A DNA stretch of 64,000 nucleotides, taken from positions 62,001-126,000 of the forward strand of contig JADCGL010000017.1 of NCBI GenBank assembly GCA_020248985.1, read 5' to 3'. Below, piece after piece: positions 35,336 through 43,617 of this stretch (position 1 is its first letter; each line of letters begins with the position of its first letter). The notes beneath the pieces are model-generated. The model did not search any database, was not told the origin of the DNA, and saw nothing but the letters and a program-made list of their open reading frames with translations. Position numbers and translations under genes: made by a program. The stretch comes from Telmatospirillum sp. (GTDB lineage Bacteria > Pseudomonadota > Alphaproteobacteria > CACIAM-22H2).

Positions 35336-36661
35336 TCAGCGCGTGACCGTGCGCTCGAACTGGCGCAGCGAGGCGTTGCCGCGGCTCACGGCCGCATCCA
35401 TCGCCTGCTGCGGCGTCTTGGTGCCCTGCAGGGCCGCTTCGATTTCTTCCGACCAGATGTCGCGGATCTGGACGAGGTTGCCGAAGCGCAGACCCTTCGA
35501 GTTCTCGGTCGGCGGCTTGTTCGTGAGCGACTTCAGCGGCGTCTCGAGATAGGGGTTCGTGTTGTAGAAGCCCGACGCCTTCACCTTTTCGTAGGCCGCC
35601 GTCGTGATCGGCAGATAGCCCGATTCGGTGTGCAGACGCGCCTGGCGGTCGGTGTCCGACAGGAAGGCGAAGAACTTGGCAACGCCCTTGTACTCGTTGG
35701 CGTTCTTGCCGCCCATGACCCACAGCGAAGCGCCGCCGAGCGTCGAGTTCTGCGGGGCACCCGCCACGTCCGGATAGTACGGCATCTGCGCGTTGGCCCA
35801 GTCGAACTTGGCGTTCGCCTTGACGTTGCCGTAGAAGCCCGACGAGGTGATCATGATGGGGCATTCGCCCGACGTGAACGTGCCTTCGCCGGTGTTCGTG
35901 CGGCCGCCATAGACGTAGGTCTTGTCCTTGGCGAGTTCGGCCAGATTGGCGAAGTGGCGCACATGCGTGGGCGAGTTGATGCGGAACTCGGTGTCGAAGC
36001 CGTCGATGCCGTTCGACTTGGTGCCGATCGGAATGTTGTGCCACACCGAGAACTGCTCGATGTTGACCCAGGTGACCCAGGCGGTCGAGAAGCCGCAATT
36101 GGGCGTGGCGGTCGCCTTCAGCTTCTTGGCGGCCTCGAACACTTCGGGCCAGGTCTTGGGCGGTGCGTCGGGGTTGAGGCCGGCCGCCTTGAAGGCGTCC
36201 TTGTTGTACCACATCACCGTCGACGACGAATTGAACGGGAAGGACAGCATCTCGCCGCGCGCGGTCGAATAGTAGCCGGCGACCGCCGGCAGATACGACG
36301 CCGGGTCGAAGCGTTCGCCGGCTTCCTTCATGAGGTCGGCGACGGGCTTGATGGCGCCGCGGGCCGCCATCATCGTGGCCGTGCCCACTTCGAACACCTG
36401 CATGATGTGCGGCGCGTTGCCGGCACGGAACGCGGCAATGCCGGCATTCATCGTGTCGGGATACGAGCCCTTGTAGGACGCGACGACCTTGTAGTCGCGC
36501 TGCGAGGCGTTGAATTCGTCCGCGAGGCGGTTGACGACGTCGTTGTTGGCACCCGTCATCGCGTGCCACCACTGGATTTCGACTTGCGCGAACGCAGGCG
36601 CGGCCGAGGCGATCAGCGCTGCGGCGGCCGTGGCGCCGAGCAAATTTCGACGAAGAATCAT
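35336..36661 (-). CDS. ugpB: sn-glycerol-3-phosphate-binding periplasmic protein
   Basis: A 441-residue solute-binding protein of the extracellular family 1. The signal peptide ends near PAFAQ. VEIQWWHAMTGANNDVVNRLADEFNAS, SSSTVMWYNKDAFKAAGL and TESGYLPITTAAYE are typical of UgpB. GGGAGAG stands before the ATG at 36661. It should capture glycerol-3-phosphate or glycerophosphodiesters for UgpAEC. It lies downstream of glpK in the same direction. Confidence 0.94.
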   Translation of the reverse strand: MILRRNLLGATAAAALIASAAPAFAQVEIQWWHAMTGANNDVVNRLADEFNASQRDYKVVASYKGSYPDTMNAGIAAFRAGNAPHIMQVFEVGTATMMAARGAIKPVADLMKEAGERFDPASYLPAVAGYYSTARGEMLSFPFNSSSTVMWYNKDAFKAAGLNPDAPPKTWPEVFEAAKKLKATATPNCGFSTAWVTWVNIEQFSVWHNIPIGTKSNGIDGFDTEFRINSPTHVRHFANLAELAKDKTYVYGGRTNTGEGTFTSGECPIMITSSGFYGNVKANAKFDWANAQMPYYPDVAGAPQNSTLGGASLWVMGGKNANEYKGVAKFFAFLSDTDRQARLHTESGYLPITTAAYEKVKASGFYNTNPYLETPLKSLTNKPPTENSKGLRFGNLVQIRDIWSEEIEAALQGTKTPQQAMDAAVSRGNASLRQFERTVTR

Positions 36662-36800
36662 GAGGTCTCTCCCTTTGTGTGACGCGAAGCTTTGCCCGCA
36701 CGAACGGGCTGCTGCGTCGTTTAAGCGTGCAGAATGTATCGTCTGCAACGCTTTTGTGAAGCTTTTATGACATAGCCCGGCTTGGGAGGCTAGGATGCTC

Positions 36801-38321
36801 TTACCGCTTGGTTTTCCGGCTCCCGGAAAAATCCGAGCGCACGCGCGCGACGGCGTCTTGCCAGCCGGCATAGAGTTTGTCGCGAGCGGCCGCCGGCATT
36901 TTGGGCGCAAACAGCCGGTCGGCGCGGCGCAATTTGGCGATCTCGGCGACCGAGCCGTAGACCCCCGCCCCGAGCCCCGCCAAAGCCGCCGCCCCCCAGG
37001 CGGTCGTCTCGGTCACGACCGGCCGGTCGACATCGACGCCGAGCTGGTCGGCCAGGAACTGCATGACCCAGTCATTGGCCGCCATGCCGCCGTCGACGCG
37101 CAGCGTTTTGATGGCAGCCTTGGGGCCGAGATCCTTCTGCATCGCCGCCATCAGGTCGCGCGTCTGGTAGGCGGTCGATTCGAGGGCCGCGCGCACGATC
37201 TGCGCTTGGCCCGAATCGCGCGTGAGCCCCAGGATCGCGCCGCGCGCATCGGGGTCCCACCAAGGGGCACCAAGCCCCGTGAAGGCCGGAACGAGATAGA
37301 CGCCGCCATTGCCGTCGAGCCCGCGCGCGATCGCCTCGCTGTCGGCGGCGTTGGCGATGGCTTTGAGCCCGTCGCGCACCCATTGCACGACCGCCCCCGA
37401 AATGAAGATCGAGCCTTCGAGCGCATAGGCGGTTTTGCCGCCGAGCCGGTAGGCGACGGTCGAGAGCAGCCGGTTTTTCGAGCGCACGAATTTGTCGCCC
37501 GTGTTGAGCAGCACGAAACAGCCAGTACCATAGGTGCTCTTGACCATGCCGGGTGCGAAACACGCTTGGCCGAAGGATGCGGCCTGCTGGTCGCCCGCAA
37601 TGCCGCGAATGGGGATCGCCCCGCCGAAGAGCTTGGCGTCGGTCGCGCCGAAATCGGCGGCCGAATCGCGCACCTCGGGCAGCAGGCTCGCCGGGATCGC
37701 GAACGCCTTCAGCAGTTCCTCGTCCCAGACTTGGCGCTTGATGTCGAACAGCATCGTGCGCGCGGCGTTGGTGGCGTCGGTTGCGTGCACCTTGCCGCCC
37801 GTGAGCCGCCACAGCAAAAACGTGTCGATCGTGCCGAACGCCAAGCGCCCGGCTTTGGCGGCTGCCTTGGCTCCCGCCACATTGTCGAGCAGCCAGGCGA
37901 TTTTGGAGCCGGAAAAATACGCGTCGAACAGCAGGCCCGTGCGCTTGCCGAGCTCGGCGTCGCCGATCTTCGCGCGCATCGTGCGGCACCATTCGGCCGT
38001 GCGCCGATCCTGCCAGACAAGCGCTTTGTGGATCGGCTTGCCCGTTTCGCGATCCCACAGCAGCGTGGTTTCGCGCTGGTTCGTGATGCCGATCGCCGAC
38101 ACGTCGGCGGCCTTGGCCTTGGCGTTCGAGAGCGCGCGGCGCACGACCGACAGAGTCGCGGTCCAGATCTCCTCGCCGTCATGCTCGACCCAGCCGGGGG
38201 CCGGGTAAAATTGCTTGAGCTGCACTTGAGCGGACGCGACGGGCGTGCCGTCGGTCGCGAACAGGATCGCGCGCGTCGAGGTCGTGCCCTGGTCGATCGC
38301 AAGCAGATATTTGCCGGACAT
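36801..38321 (-). CDS. glpK: Glycerol kinase
   Basis: A 506-residue FGGY kinase. [14 protein letters not shown] is the phosphate-binding start, [49 protein letters not shown] and [17 protein letters not shown] are glycerol kinase blocks. It makes glycerol-3-phosphate from glycerol and ATP, so it belongs to the same carbon source as the ugp importer downstream. The 139-base gap before ugpB may hold a separate promoter. Confidence 0.96.
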   Translation of the reverse strand: MSGKYLLAIDQGTTSTRAILFATDGTPVASAQVQLKQFYPAPGWVEHDGEEIWTATLSVVRRALSNAKAKAADVSAIGITNQRETTLLWDRETGKPIHKALVWQDRRTAEWCRTMRAKIGDAELGKRTGLLFDAYFSGSKIAWLLDNVAGAKAAAKAGRLAFGTIDTFLLWRLTGGKVHATDATNAARTMLFDIKRQVWDEELLKAFAIPASLLPEVRDSAADFGATDAKLFGGAIPIRGIAGDQQAASFGQACFAPGMVKSTYGTGCFVLLNTGDKFVRSKNRLLSTVAYRLGGKTAYALEGSIFISGAVVQWVRDGLKAIANAADSEAIARGLDGNGGVYLVPAFTGLGAPWWDPDARGAILGLTRDSGQAQIVRAALESTAYQTRDLMAAMQKDLGPKAAIKTLRVDGGMAANDWVMQFLADQLGVDVDRPVVTETTAWGAAALAGLGAGVYGSVAEIAKLRRADRLFAPKMPAAARDKLYAGWQDAVARVRSDFSGSRKTKR

Positions 38322-38387
38322 GGAACTTGCCGCCGCTCCCCGAATTGTTTTTGTCGTTGCGTCGACGGATTCGTACGGCAGGCAAGC

Positions 38388-39530
38388 CTATTGTTCAAGG
38401 GCCGCCCAATCGACGCCGGCAAGCCGGTCGGCATCGGCCGCCACGTTGTAGATCTGCGCACTCACGCGCACCCACAACGCGTTCTCGAACGCCATGATCG
38501 GCGCCTGCACGCGCACGACGTCGTAGAGCTTGGCGAGCAGGCCAAGGGCCCGCTTCTCGTCGCACGCACGCCCAAGCGGCAGGCGGATCGCGGCCAGGTG
38601 CGCGCGCGCTTCCGGCGGGCCCAGAATCTCGGTGCCGAACGACGCCGCGAGCCGTGCGGCCATCGAAGCGCACAGCGCATTGTTGTAAGCGCGGATCTGC
38701 GGCCAGCCGAAGCGCGCGCCAAAGGCGAGACCGTCCGGGATGGCAAGCCAAGCACCCACGTCGCGCGTCCCCGTCCAATCGAACTCCGCCGAGAGACCCT
38801 GATCGAGCCCGTGCGAGATCGTCGGCGGATGCACCCAGGCGCGATGCGCAGGTGCCACGCTCAGAAACGCCGCCCCCTTCGCCGCAAACAGCCATTTGTG
38901 GCAATTGCCGATATAGAAATCCGCGTCGAGGGCGGCCAGATCGAGCGGCAATTGGCCGGGGGCATGCGCGCCGTCGACCAAGACCGGCACGCCCAGCGCG
39001 CGCGCGGCGGCCAAGATCTCGGCGACCGGCAGCACCAACGCACTCGGCGAGGTGATGTGGTCGACGATCAAGAGCCGCGTTTGCTTCGGCAATTGCGCGG
39101 CGATGTCGGCGGCTGTCGGCACCGCACGGCCGAAATCGAGCCGCACATGCGTCGCACCCGCCCGCCGGCACACGTAATCGACCGTCTTGGCGACCGCGCG
39201 GTAGCCGTGATTGGTGGTGACGATATGGTCGCCCGGCTGCAGATCGAGCGAACGCAGCACGGCATTGGCGCCTTGGGTGGCATTTTCGACGAGCACCAAA
39301 CCGTCCGGATCGGCATTCAAGAATGTCGCAAGGGCCGTGCGCGCGGCGGCAACGGCCTCGGGCCACACGCGCCGCACAAAATGCGTGGGGTCGGCCTCCA
39401 TGCGCCGACGCCACGCCTCGGCCGCATCGCGCACAAGGATGGGCGTGGCCCCGAACGAGCCGTGATTGAGTTGGGCGACCGAATGGTCGAGTTGGAATTC
39501 CGCGCGGCAGCCCAGCCCGAACTCAGGCAT
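38388..39530 (-). CDS. PLP-dependent class V aminotransferase (isopenicillin-N epimerase-like)
   Basis: A 380-residue fold-type I PLP enzyme. LNHGSFGATP near residue 21, ENATQGANAVLR, VDGAHAPGQLPLDLAAL with cofactor-binding Asp187, and the Schiff-base Lys212 in NCHKWLFAAKG define it. The group includes isopenicillin-N epimerase-like, cysteine desulfurase-like and hercynylcysteine sulfoxide lyase-like enzymes; the substrate is unknown. Its start lies within the end of the peroxidase gene (8-base overlap). Confidence 0.88.
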   Translation of the reverse strand: MPEFGLGCRAEFQLDHSVAQLNHGSFGATPILVRDAAEAWRRRMEADPTHFVRRVWPEAVAAARTALATFLNADPDGLVLVENATQGANAVLRSLDLQPGDHIVTTNHGYRAVAKTVDYVCRRAGATHVRLDFGRAVPTAADIAAQLPKQTRLLIVDHITSPSALVLPVAEILAAARALGVPVLVDGAHAPGQLPLDLAALDADFYIGNCHKWLFAAKGAAFLSVAPAHRAWVHPPTISHGLDQGLSAEFDWTGTRDVGAWLAIPDGLAFGARFGWPQIRAYNNALCASMAARLAASFGTEILGPPEARAHLAAIRLPLGRACDEKRALGLLAKLYDVVRVQAPIMAFENALWVRVSAQIYNVAADADRLAGVDWAALEQ

Positions 39531-40152
39531 TTGGTTTGGCGGCGAGTGCGGCTTCGACGGCCTTGCGGATTTCGGGGCCCGTCGGCGACACGCGGCTCGG
39601 CCACGACGCGATCGGCTGGCCGTCGCGCCCGAACAGATGCTTGAAGAAGTTCCAGCGCGGCGTGGCCCCCTCGCCCATCGATTGCGCGATCCATTTGTAG
39701 AGCGGATGCGCCTTGGCGCCGGCGACGACGTTCTTTTCCGCCATCGGGAACGACACGTCGAACCCTTCGCAGAAGGCTTTGATCTCGGCGTTTGTGCCCG
39801 GCTCCTGGCGGCCAAAATCGTCGGACGGCACGCCGACCAGCACGAGCCCCTTGTCCTTGTAGAGGTCCCAAAGTTTTTCGAGCTCAGTATATTGCGGCGT
39901 GTAGCCGCAGAACGAGGCGGTGTTGACGACGAGCACGGGCTTGCCGCGATAGGCCGACAAAGGCAGCTTCTCGCCTTCGATCGACGTGAATTCGAAATCG
40001 AAAACGGACATGCCGGTGTTCCTCATCGGGGCGGCCGCGGCTTTGCCGATCAGCTTCTCGCCGTAATAGCTGCCCATCGCGACCGCGAAGCCGAGGCCCG
40101 CAAACAGGCGGCGCGTGACCGGCAAAGGCGGGGCGCCAACGCGTTTAGCCAT
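39523..40152 (-). CDS. Glutathione peroxidase family protein with N-terminal export signal
   Basis: A 209-residue thiol peroxidase. The peroxidatic Cys82 is in NTASFCGYTPQY, a cysteine and not a selenocysteine form, and WNFFKHLFGRDGQ is the second family block. The catalytic core starts near residue 48; before it stands a twin-Arg (14-15) and hydrophobic stretch RRLFAGLGFAVAMGS, a likely Tat-type signal or membrane anchor. GGAGGAA precedes the ATG at 40152 and supports this long form. It overlaps both neighbours by eight bases. Confidence 0.9.
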   Translation of the reverse strand: MAKRVGAPPLPVTRRLFAGLGFAVAMGSYYGEKLIGKAAAAPMRNTGMSVFDFEFTSIEGEKLPLSAYRGKPVLVVNTASFCGYTPQYTELEKLWDLYKDKGLVLVGVPSDDFGRQEPGTNAEIKAFCEGFDVSFPMAEKNVVAGAKAHPLYKWIAQSMGEGATPRWNFFKHLFGRDGQPIASWPSRVSPTGPEIRKAVEAALAAKPNA

Positions 40153-40780
40153 AACGTTCCTCCGTCCACGGGTCGCCGTTCATGTGGTAGCCGCGCTGCT
40201 CCCAGAATCCGGCACGATCTTCGGCCACGAATTCGAGCTTCGCAAGCCACTTTGCACTCTTCCACAGATAGAGCTTGGGCAGAATCAGCCTGACCGGCCC
40301 GCCATGGGCAAGCGACAAGGGGGCACCCTCCCATTCATGCGCGAGCAGCACGTCGTCGTCGGCAAAGGCGGCGAGCGGCACGTTCGTCGTGTAGCCGTCG
40401 AACGAATGCTGGATCACGAAGCGCGCTTGCGCCTTCGGCCGCACGAGATCGAGCAGGTCGCGCGTGGCCACACCGCGCCACCGATTGTCGAAGCGCGACC
40501 ACGCGGTCACGCAATGGATGTCGGACAGGAAATCGGTCTGTTTCTGGCGCTGGAAGGCGGCCCAGTCCCATTTCAATGGGGCTTCGACAAGGCCGAAAAC
40601 CTCGAGCGTCCAGTCCGCCGTCGAAACGCCGGGCTCCACGCCGATATCGAGCACGGGCCACGTCTCCACGCGGCGCTGGCCGGGCGGCAGACGCTGGGCA
40701 GGCGGGGCCGCCGCCCCGGTCAGAAGCCGGCCGTCGCGCGCCCATTTCTGCTTGGCCGCAATGAGTTTGTCGTCGGTCAT
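40145..40780 (-). CDS. Sulfite oxidase-like molybdopterin oxidoreductase
   Basis: A 211-residue protein with the oxidoreductase molybdopterin-binding domain. The molybdenum-ligating cysteine is probably Cys90 in DIHCVTAWSRFDNRW. HSFDGYTTNVPL, HGGPVRLILPKLYLWKSAKW and the C-terminal GFWEQRGYHMNGDPW match YedY/MsrP-related soluble proteins. No signal peptide is seen at the ATG at 40780. It heads a three-gene set with the peroxidase and aminotransferase. Real substrate unknown. Confidence 0.9.
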   Translation of the reverse strand: MTDDKLIAAKQKWARDGRLLTGAAAPPAQRLPPGQRRVETWPVLDIGVEPGVSTADWTLEVFGLVEAPLKWDWAAFQRQKQTDFLSDIHCVTAWSRFDNRWRGVATRDLLDLVRPKAQARFVIQHSFDGYTTNVPLAAFADDDVLLAHEWEGAPLSLAHGGPVRLILPKLYLWKSAKWLAKLEFVAEDRAGFWEQRGYHMNGDPWTEERYG

Positions 40781-40835
40781 GATGCCGGAATTATACGCCG
40801 GCAAACGGCGTTTGGATCAAGAGGGGGCGCCCTGC

Positions 40836-41621
40836 TCAGCGCCAGCGCAGCAGGCGTTTTTCGAGCTGGCCGAGGCCGGTACCGATGGCGAGGCCCAGGA
40901 TCGACAGGATGACCACGCCGGCCAGAAGCTGGTCGGTCAGCATGAGATTGCCGGCCTGCAGCACGAAGGCGCCGATGCCGTATTGCGCGCCGATCATTTC
41001 GGCCGACACGAGCAGGATGAGGGCGATCGAGCTCGAAATGCGGAAGCCCGCGAGGATGCCGGGCAAGGCGCCCGGCAGCACGATCTTGCGCAGCACGTCG
41101 GACGTGGGCAGGCCGAAACTTTGGCCCATGCGAATGAGATTGCGCGGCACGGCGTCGATGGCGGCATAGGTCGCGATGACCGTGGGGAAGAAAACGCCGA
41201 GTGCGATCGTCGCCACCTTCGAGGCTTCGCCGATGCCGAGCCACAGGATCAAGAGCGGCAGCAGCGAGATTTTGGGGATCGGGAACAGGGCCGACACGAA
41301 CGGCACGCCGATGGCCCGGCTCACCGACCAGATGCCCATCGCAAAACCCGCAGCCAAGCCCACGAACGTGCCGAGCCCCCAGCCGAAGACAAGCCGGTAC
41401 GCGCTTTCCGACAGATGGCGCAGCAGGAGCCCTTGCGCCCACAGGTCGGCAAGCGCTTTTGCGATGGTGCTCGGCGGCGGCAGGAAGATCGGCGAGACGA
41501 GGCCGGCACGCCCGGCATATTCCCAAATCGCCAGCAACACGGCGAACGCAGCGAGGGCGGCATAGCGCACCGGCTGCGGCGCAAAGCCGAGCCCGCGAAA
41601 TTCGACCGGCCTATCGGACAT
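40836..41621 (-). CDS. SsuC/TauC-type ABC transporter permease
   Basis: A 261-residue permease with about six membrane segments. FPIPKISLLPLLILWLGIGEASKVATI and the EAA loop AVPRNLIRMGQSFGLPTSDVLRKIVLPGALPGIL are typical of nitrate/sulfonate/taurine-type permeases. It overlaps the ATPase gene by 11 bases. Confidence 0.92.
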   Translation of the reverse strand: MSDRPVEFRGLGFAPQPVRYAALAAFAVLLAIWEYAGRAGLVSPIFLPPPSTIAKALADLWAQGLLLRHLSESAYRLVFGWGLGTFVGLAAGFAMGIWSVSRAIGVPFVSALFPIPKISLLPLLILWLGIGEASKVATIALGVFFPTVIATYAAIDAVPRNLIRMGQSFGLPTSDVLRKIVLPGALPGILAGFRISSSIALILLVSAEMIGAQYGIGAFVLQAGNLMLTDQLLAGVVILSILGLAIGTGLGQLEKRLLRWR

Positions 41622-42387
41622 TGGCGACCTCGCGCTCGGCCACGGCGGCTTCGTCGCGGATCAGATGCCACAGATGCTCGGCCCATTCGGCCATGCGGCG
41701 CGCGGCGTCCGGACTGCCGCGCGACGCCTGCGGCAAATCCAGCGCCACGATCTCCTTGATGCGGCCGGGGCGGCGCGACAGCACGCAAATGCGGTCGGCA
41801 AGGCGCAAAGCTTCCTGCAAATTGTGCGTGACGTAGACCGACGTGGTGCGCGACGCGAGCCACAATTTGAGGAAATCCTCCATCAGCAGATCGCGCGTCT
41901 GCGCGTCGAGCGCGGACAGCGGCTCGTCGAGCAGCAGCACCGCCGGATCGACGCTGAGGGCACGCGCAATGCCCACGCGCTGGCGCATGCCGCCCGACAA
42001 TTGTTTGGGGAACGCGTCGCGGAATTCGGTCAGGCTCGTGCGCGCAAGCGCATCGGCCACGCGCGCATCCATCTCGGTTTTCGACAAGCCGCGATGTTCG
42101 AGGGCGAGCGCCACATTGCCCGCAACCGTGCGCCACGGCAGCAACGCGAAATCCTGGAAAACGTAGGTGATGGGATTGAGCGACGATGCCGGCGCTTCCC
42201 CGCGCAGCACGACGCGCCCCGAACTGGGGGCAAGCAAGCCGCCCATGATGCCGAGCAGCGTGGATTTGCCGCAGCCCGAGGGGCCCAGCAGGGCCAGGCA
42301 CTCGCCCGGCTGCACGGCAAGATCGATGCCCGCAAGAACGTCCAACGCTCCGTAGCGATGGGCAATCCCTTCGCAGACGAGCTCCAC
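41611..42387 (-). CDS. SsuB/TauB-type ABC transporter ATP-binding protein
   Basis: A 258-residue ATPase with Walker [10 protein letters not shown] at 35-43, FQDFALLPWRTV, signature LSGGMRQR and Walker B LLLDEPLSALD. The Q-loop phrase and LPWRTV are usual for nitrate/sulfonate importers. It begins one base before the stop region of the binding-protein gene and overlaps the permease gene. Confidence 0.92.
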   Translation of the reverse strand: MELVCEGIAHRYGALDVLAGIDLAVQPGECLALLGPSGCGKSTLLGIMGGLLAPSSGRVVLRGEAPASSLNPITYVFQDFALLPWRTVAGNVALALEHRGLSKTEMDARVADALARTSLTEFRDAFPKQLSGGMRQRVGIARALSVDPAVLLLDEPLSALDAQTRDLLMEDFLKLWLASRTTSVYVTHNLQEALRLADRICVLSRRPGRIKEIVALDLPQASRGSPDAARRMAEWAEHLWHLIRDEAAVAEREVANVR

Positions 42388-42388
42388 C

Positions 42389-43420
42389 TTAGCCGCGCGG
42401 CACGTTCATATGGCCGCGCACGAAGGAAAGGTCGATGACGTCGCGCGCATTCACTTCGCGCGTGACGAGATTGGCCTGCTGCCAGAACGCGACCTGCGCA
42501 TAGATGTCGCCCACGTCGAGGCGCCCTTGCGGATCGATATAGGGCAGGCCCTGCGCCACCAGCTCGGTCGGCTGCTGCACGGCGCGCGCCACGAGGCTCA
42601 AGGTTTCGGCGTAGTTGGTGCCGTAGATTTCCTTGCCGGCCGCATCGCGCAGATTGAACGCCGCGTGGAAGTCGGCGGCCCCGCGCACATAGCCGGCGAT
42701 GAAACGCTCGACGACGTTGCGGCGCGTGTCGATGGCGCGCGGGCTCGTGAACAAGGCGCCGAGCTGCCACGGCGTTTCGTCGCCGGCCCAGGCGAGAATC
42801 TTGCCCGAGCCGTCGGCCTCGAGGGCGCGGGCAAGCGTGACGGGCGCCAAGATGCCGTCGATCTGGCCGCCTTTGAACGCGGCCTGCATGTTCGGCAGCG
42901 TTTGCAGCGGCACGAGCGTGACGCCGTTGATGTCGAAATTGTACTTCCTGGCGATGAGGCCGAGCATGTAGTGGAAGGTCGAGCCCGTGGTGGTGATGCC
43001 GATGCGCTTGCCCGCATAGTCTTTGGGGCTGCGCAGGCCGCGCTCGTAGGCGGCGTTCGTCGCCATGTAGGCGGTGAGCGGGAAGCCCTTTTCGTCGCGG
43101 GCTTGCGAGGCGACGATCTTCAAGGCCCCGCGCCCGGCGAGATTGTAGAACGCCGCCGTGAGGCCGGTGACGCCGAACTCGGCGTCGTTCGAGGTGACGG
43201 CGACCGGCACTTGCTGGGCGGCCGTGAAATATTTGAGCTCGACGTCAAGCCCGAGATCGCGCCAATAGCCGCGCTCGGCGGCGACGAAGACGGGCCCCGA
43301 CGAGGACAGGCGCAGCACGCCGACCGAGGTCTTGGCGGGCGCTTGCGCATTTACGATCGCGGGGGCGGCAAGGCTGGCGCCAAGCCCGGCAAGAGCGGCG
43401 CGGCGCGAAATCGGGAACAT
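42389..43420 (-). CDS. NMT1/SsuA-like solute-binding protein, substrate unknown
   Basis: A 343-residue periplasmic binding protein with a twin-Arg-containing signal (ISRRAALAGLG ... IVNAQA). SSSGPVFVAAERGYWRDLGLDVEL and KDYAGKRIGITTTGSTFHYML fit the NMT1/SsuA group for sulfonates, nitrate, thiamine precursors or aromatic compounds. GGAGGAAA lies well before the ATG at 43420. The next two genes in order are the ATPase and permease. Nothing adjacent reveals the substrate. Confidence 0.88.
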   Translation of the reverse strand: MFPISRRAALAGLGASLAAPAIVNAQAPAKTSVGVLRLSSSGPVFVAAERGYWRDLGLDVELKYFTAAQQVPVAVTSNDAEFGVTGLTAAFYNLAGRGALKIVASQARDEKGFPLTAYMATNAAYERGLRSPKDYAGKRIGITTTGSTFHYMLGLIARKYNFDINGVTLVPLQTLPNMQAAFKGGQIDGILAPVTLARALEADGSGKILAWAGDETPWQLGALFTSPRAIDTRRNVVERFIAGYVRGAADFHAAFNLRDAAGKEIYGTNYAETLSLVARAVQQPTELVAQGLPYIDPQGRLDVGDIYAQVAFWQQANLVTREVNARDVIDLSFVRGHMNVPRG

Positions 43421-43617
43421 GGCAGTTTCCTCCGGCAAACGACGATTTTGCTGCGGCTTGCACGGCCGCTGTGGCCGTCTATATGGCGAGCGCACACAAT
43501 TGTGTCAAACGATAGGGCGATGCGCCCGGACGCCGGTCCGGCGGGGGCTGGCGTTTTGGCTGCGAATCCGGCATCCAAGACGGCACCCCGCATCCGCAAT
43601 TTGCGTCAGGACCTTCG

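Noticed and set aside
36662-36800. Pho box in front of ugpB
   Set aside because: No pair of CTGTCAT-like direct repeats could be seen, although ugp genes are often in the Pho regulon.
36795-39644. Long plus-strand open frame across glpK and the aminotransferase gene
   Set aside because: It spans two well-identified minus-strand genes and the gap between them, and shows only the Arg/Gly-rich composition of a shadow frame.
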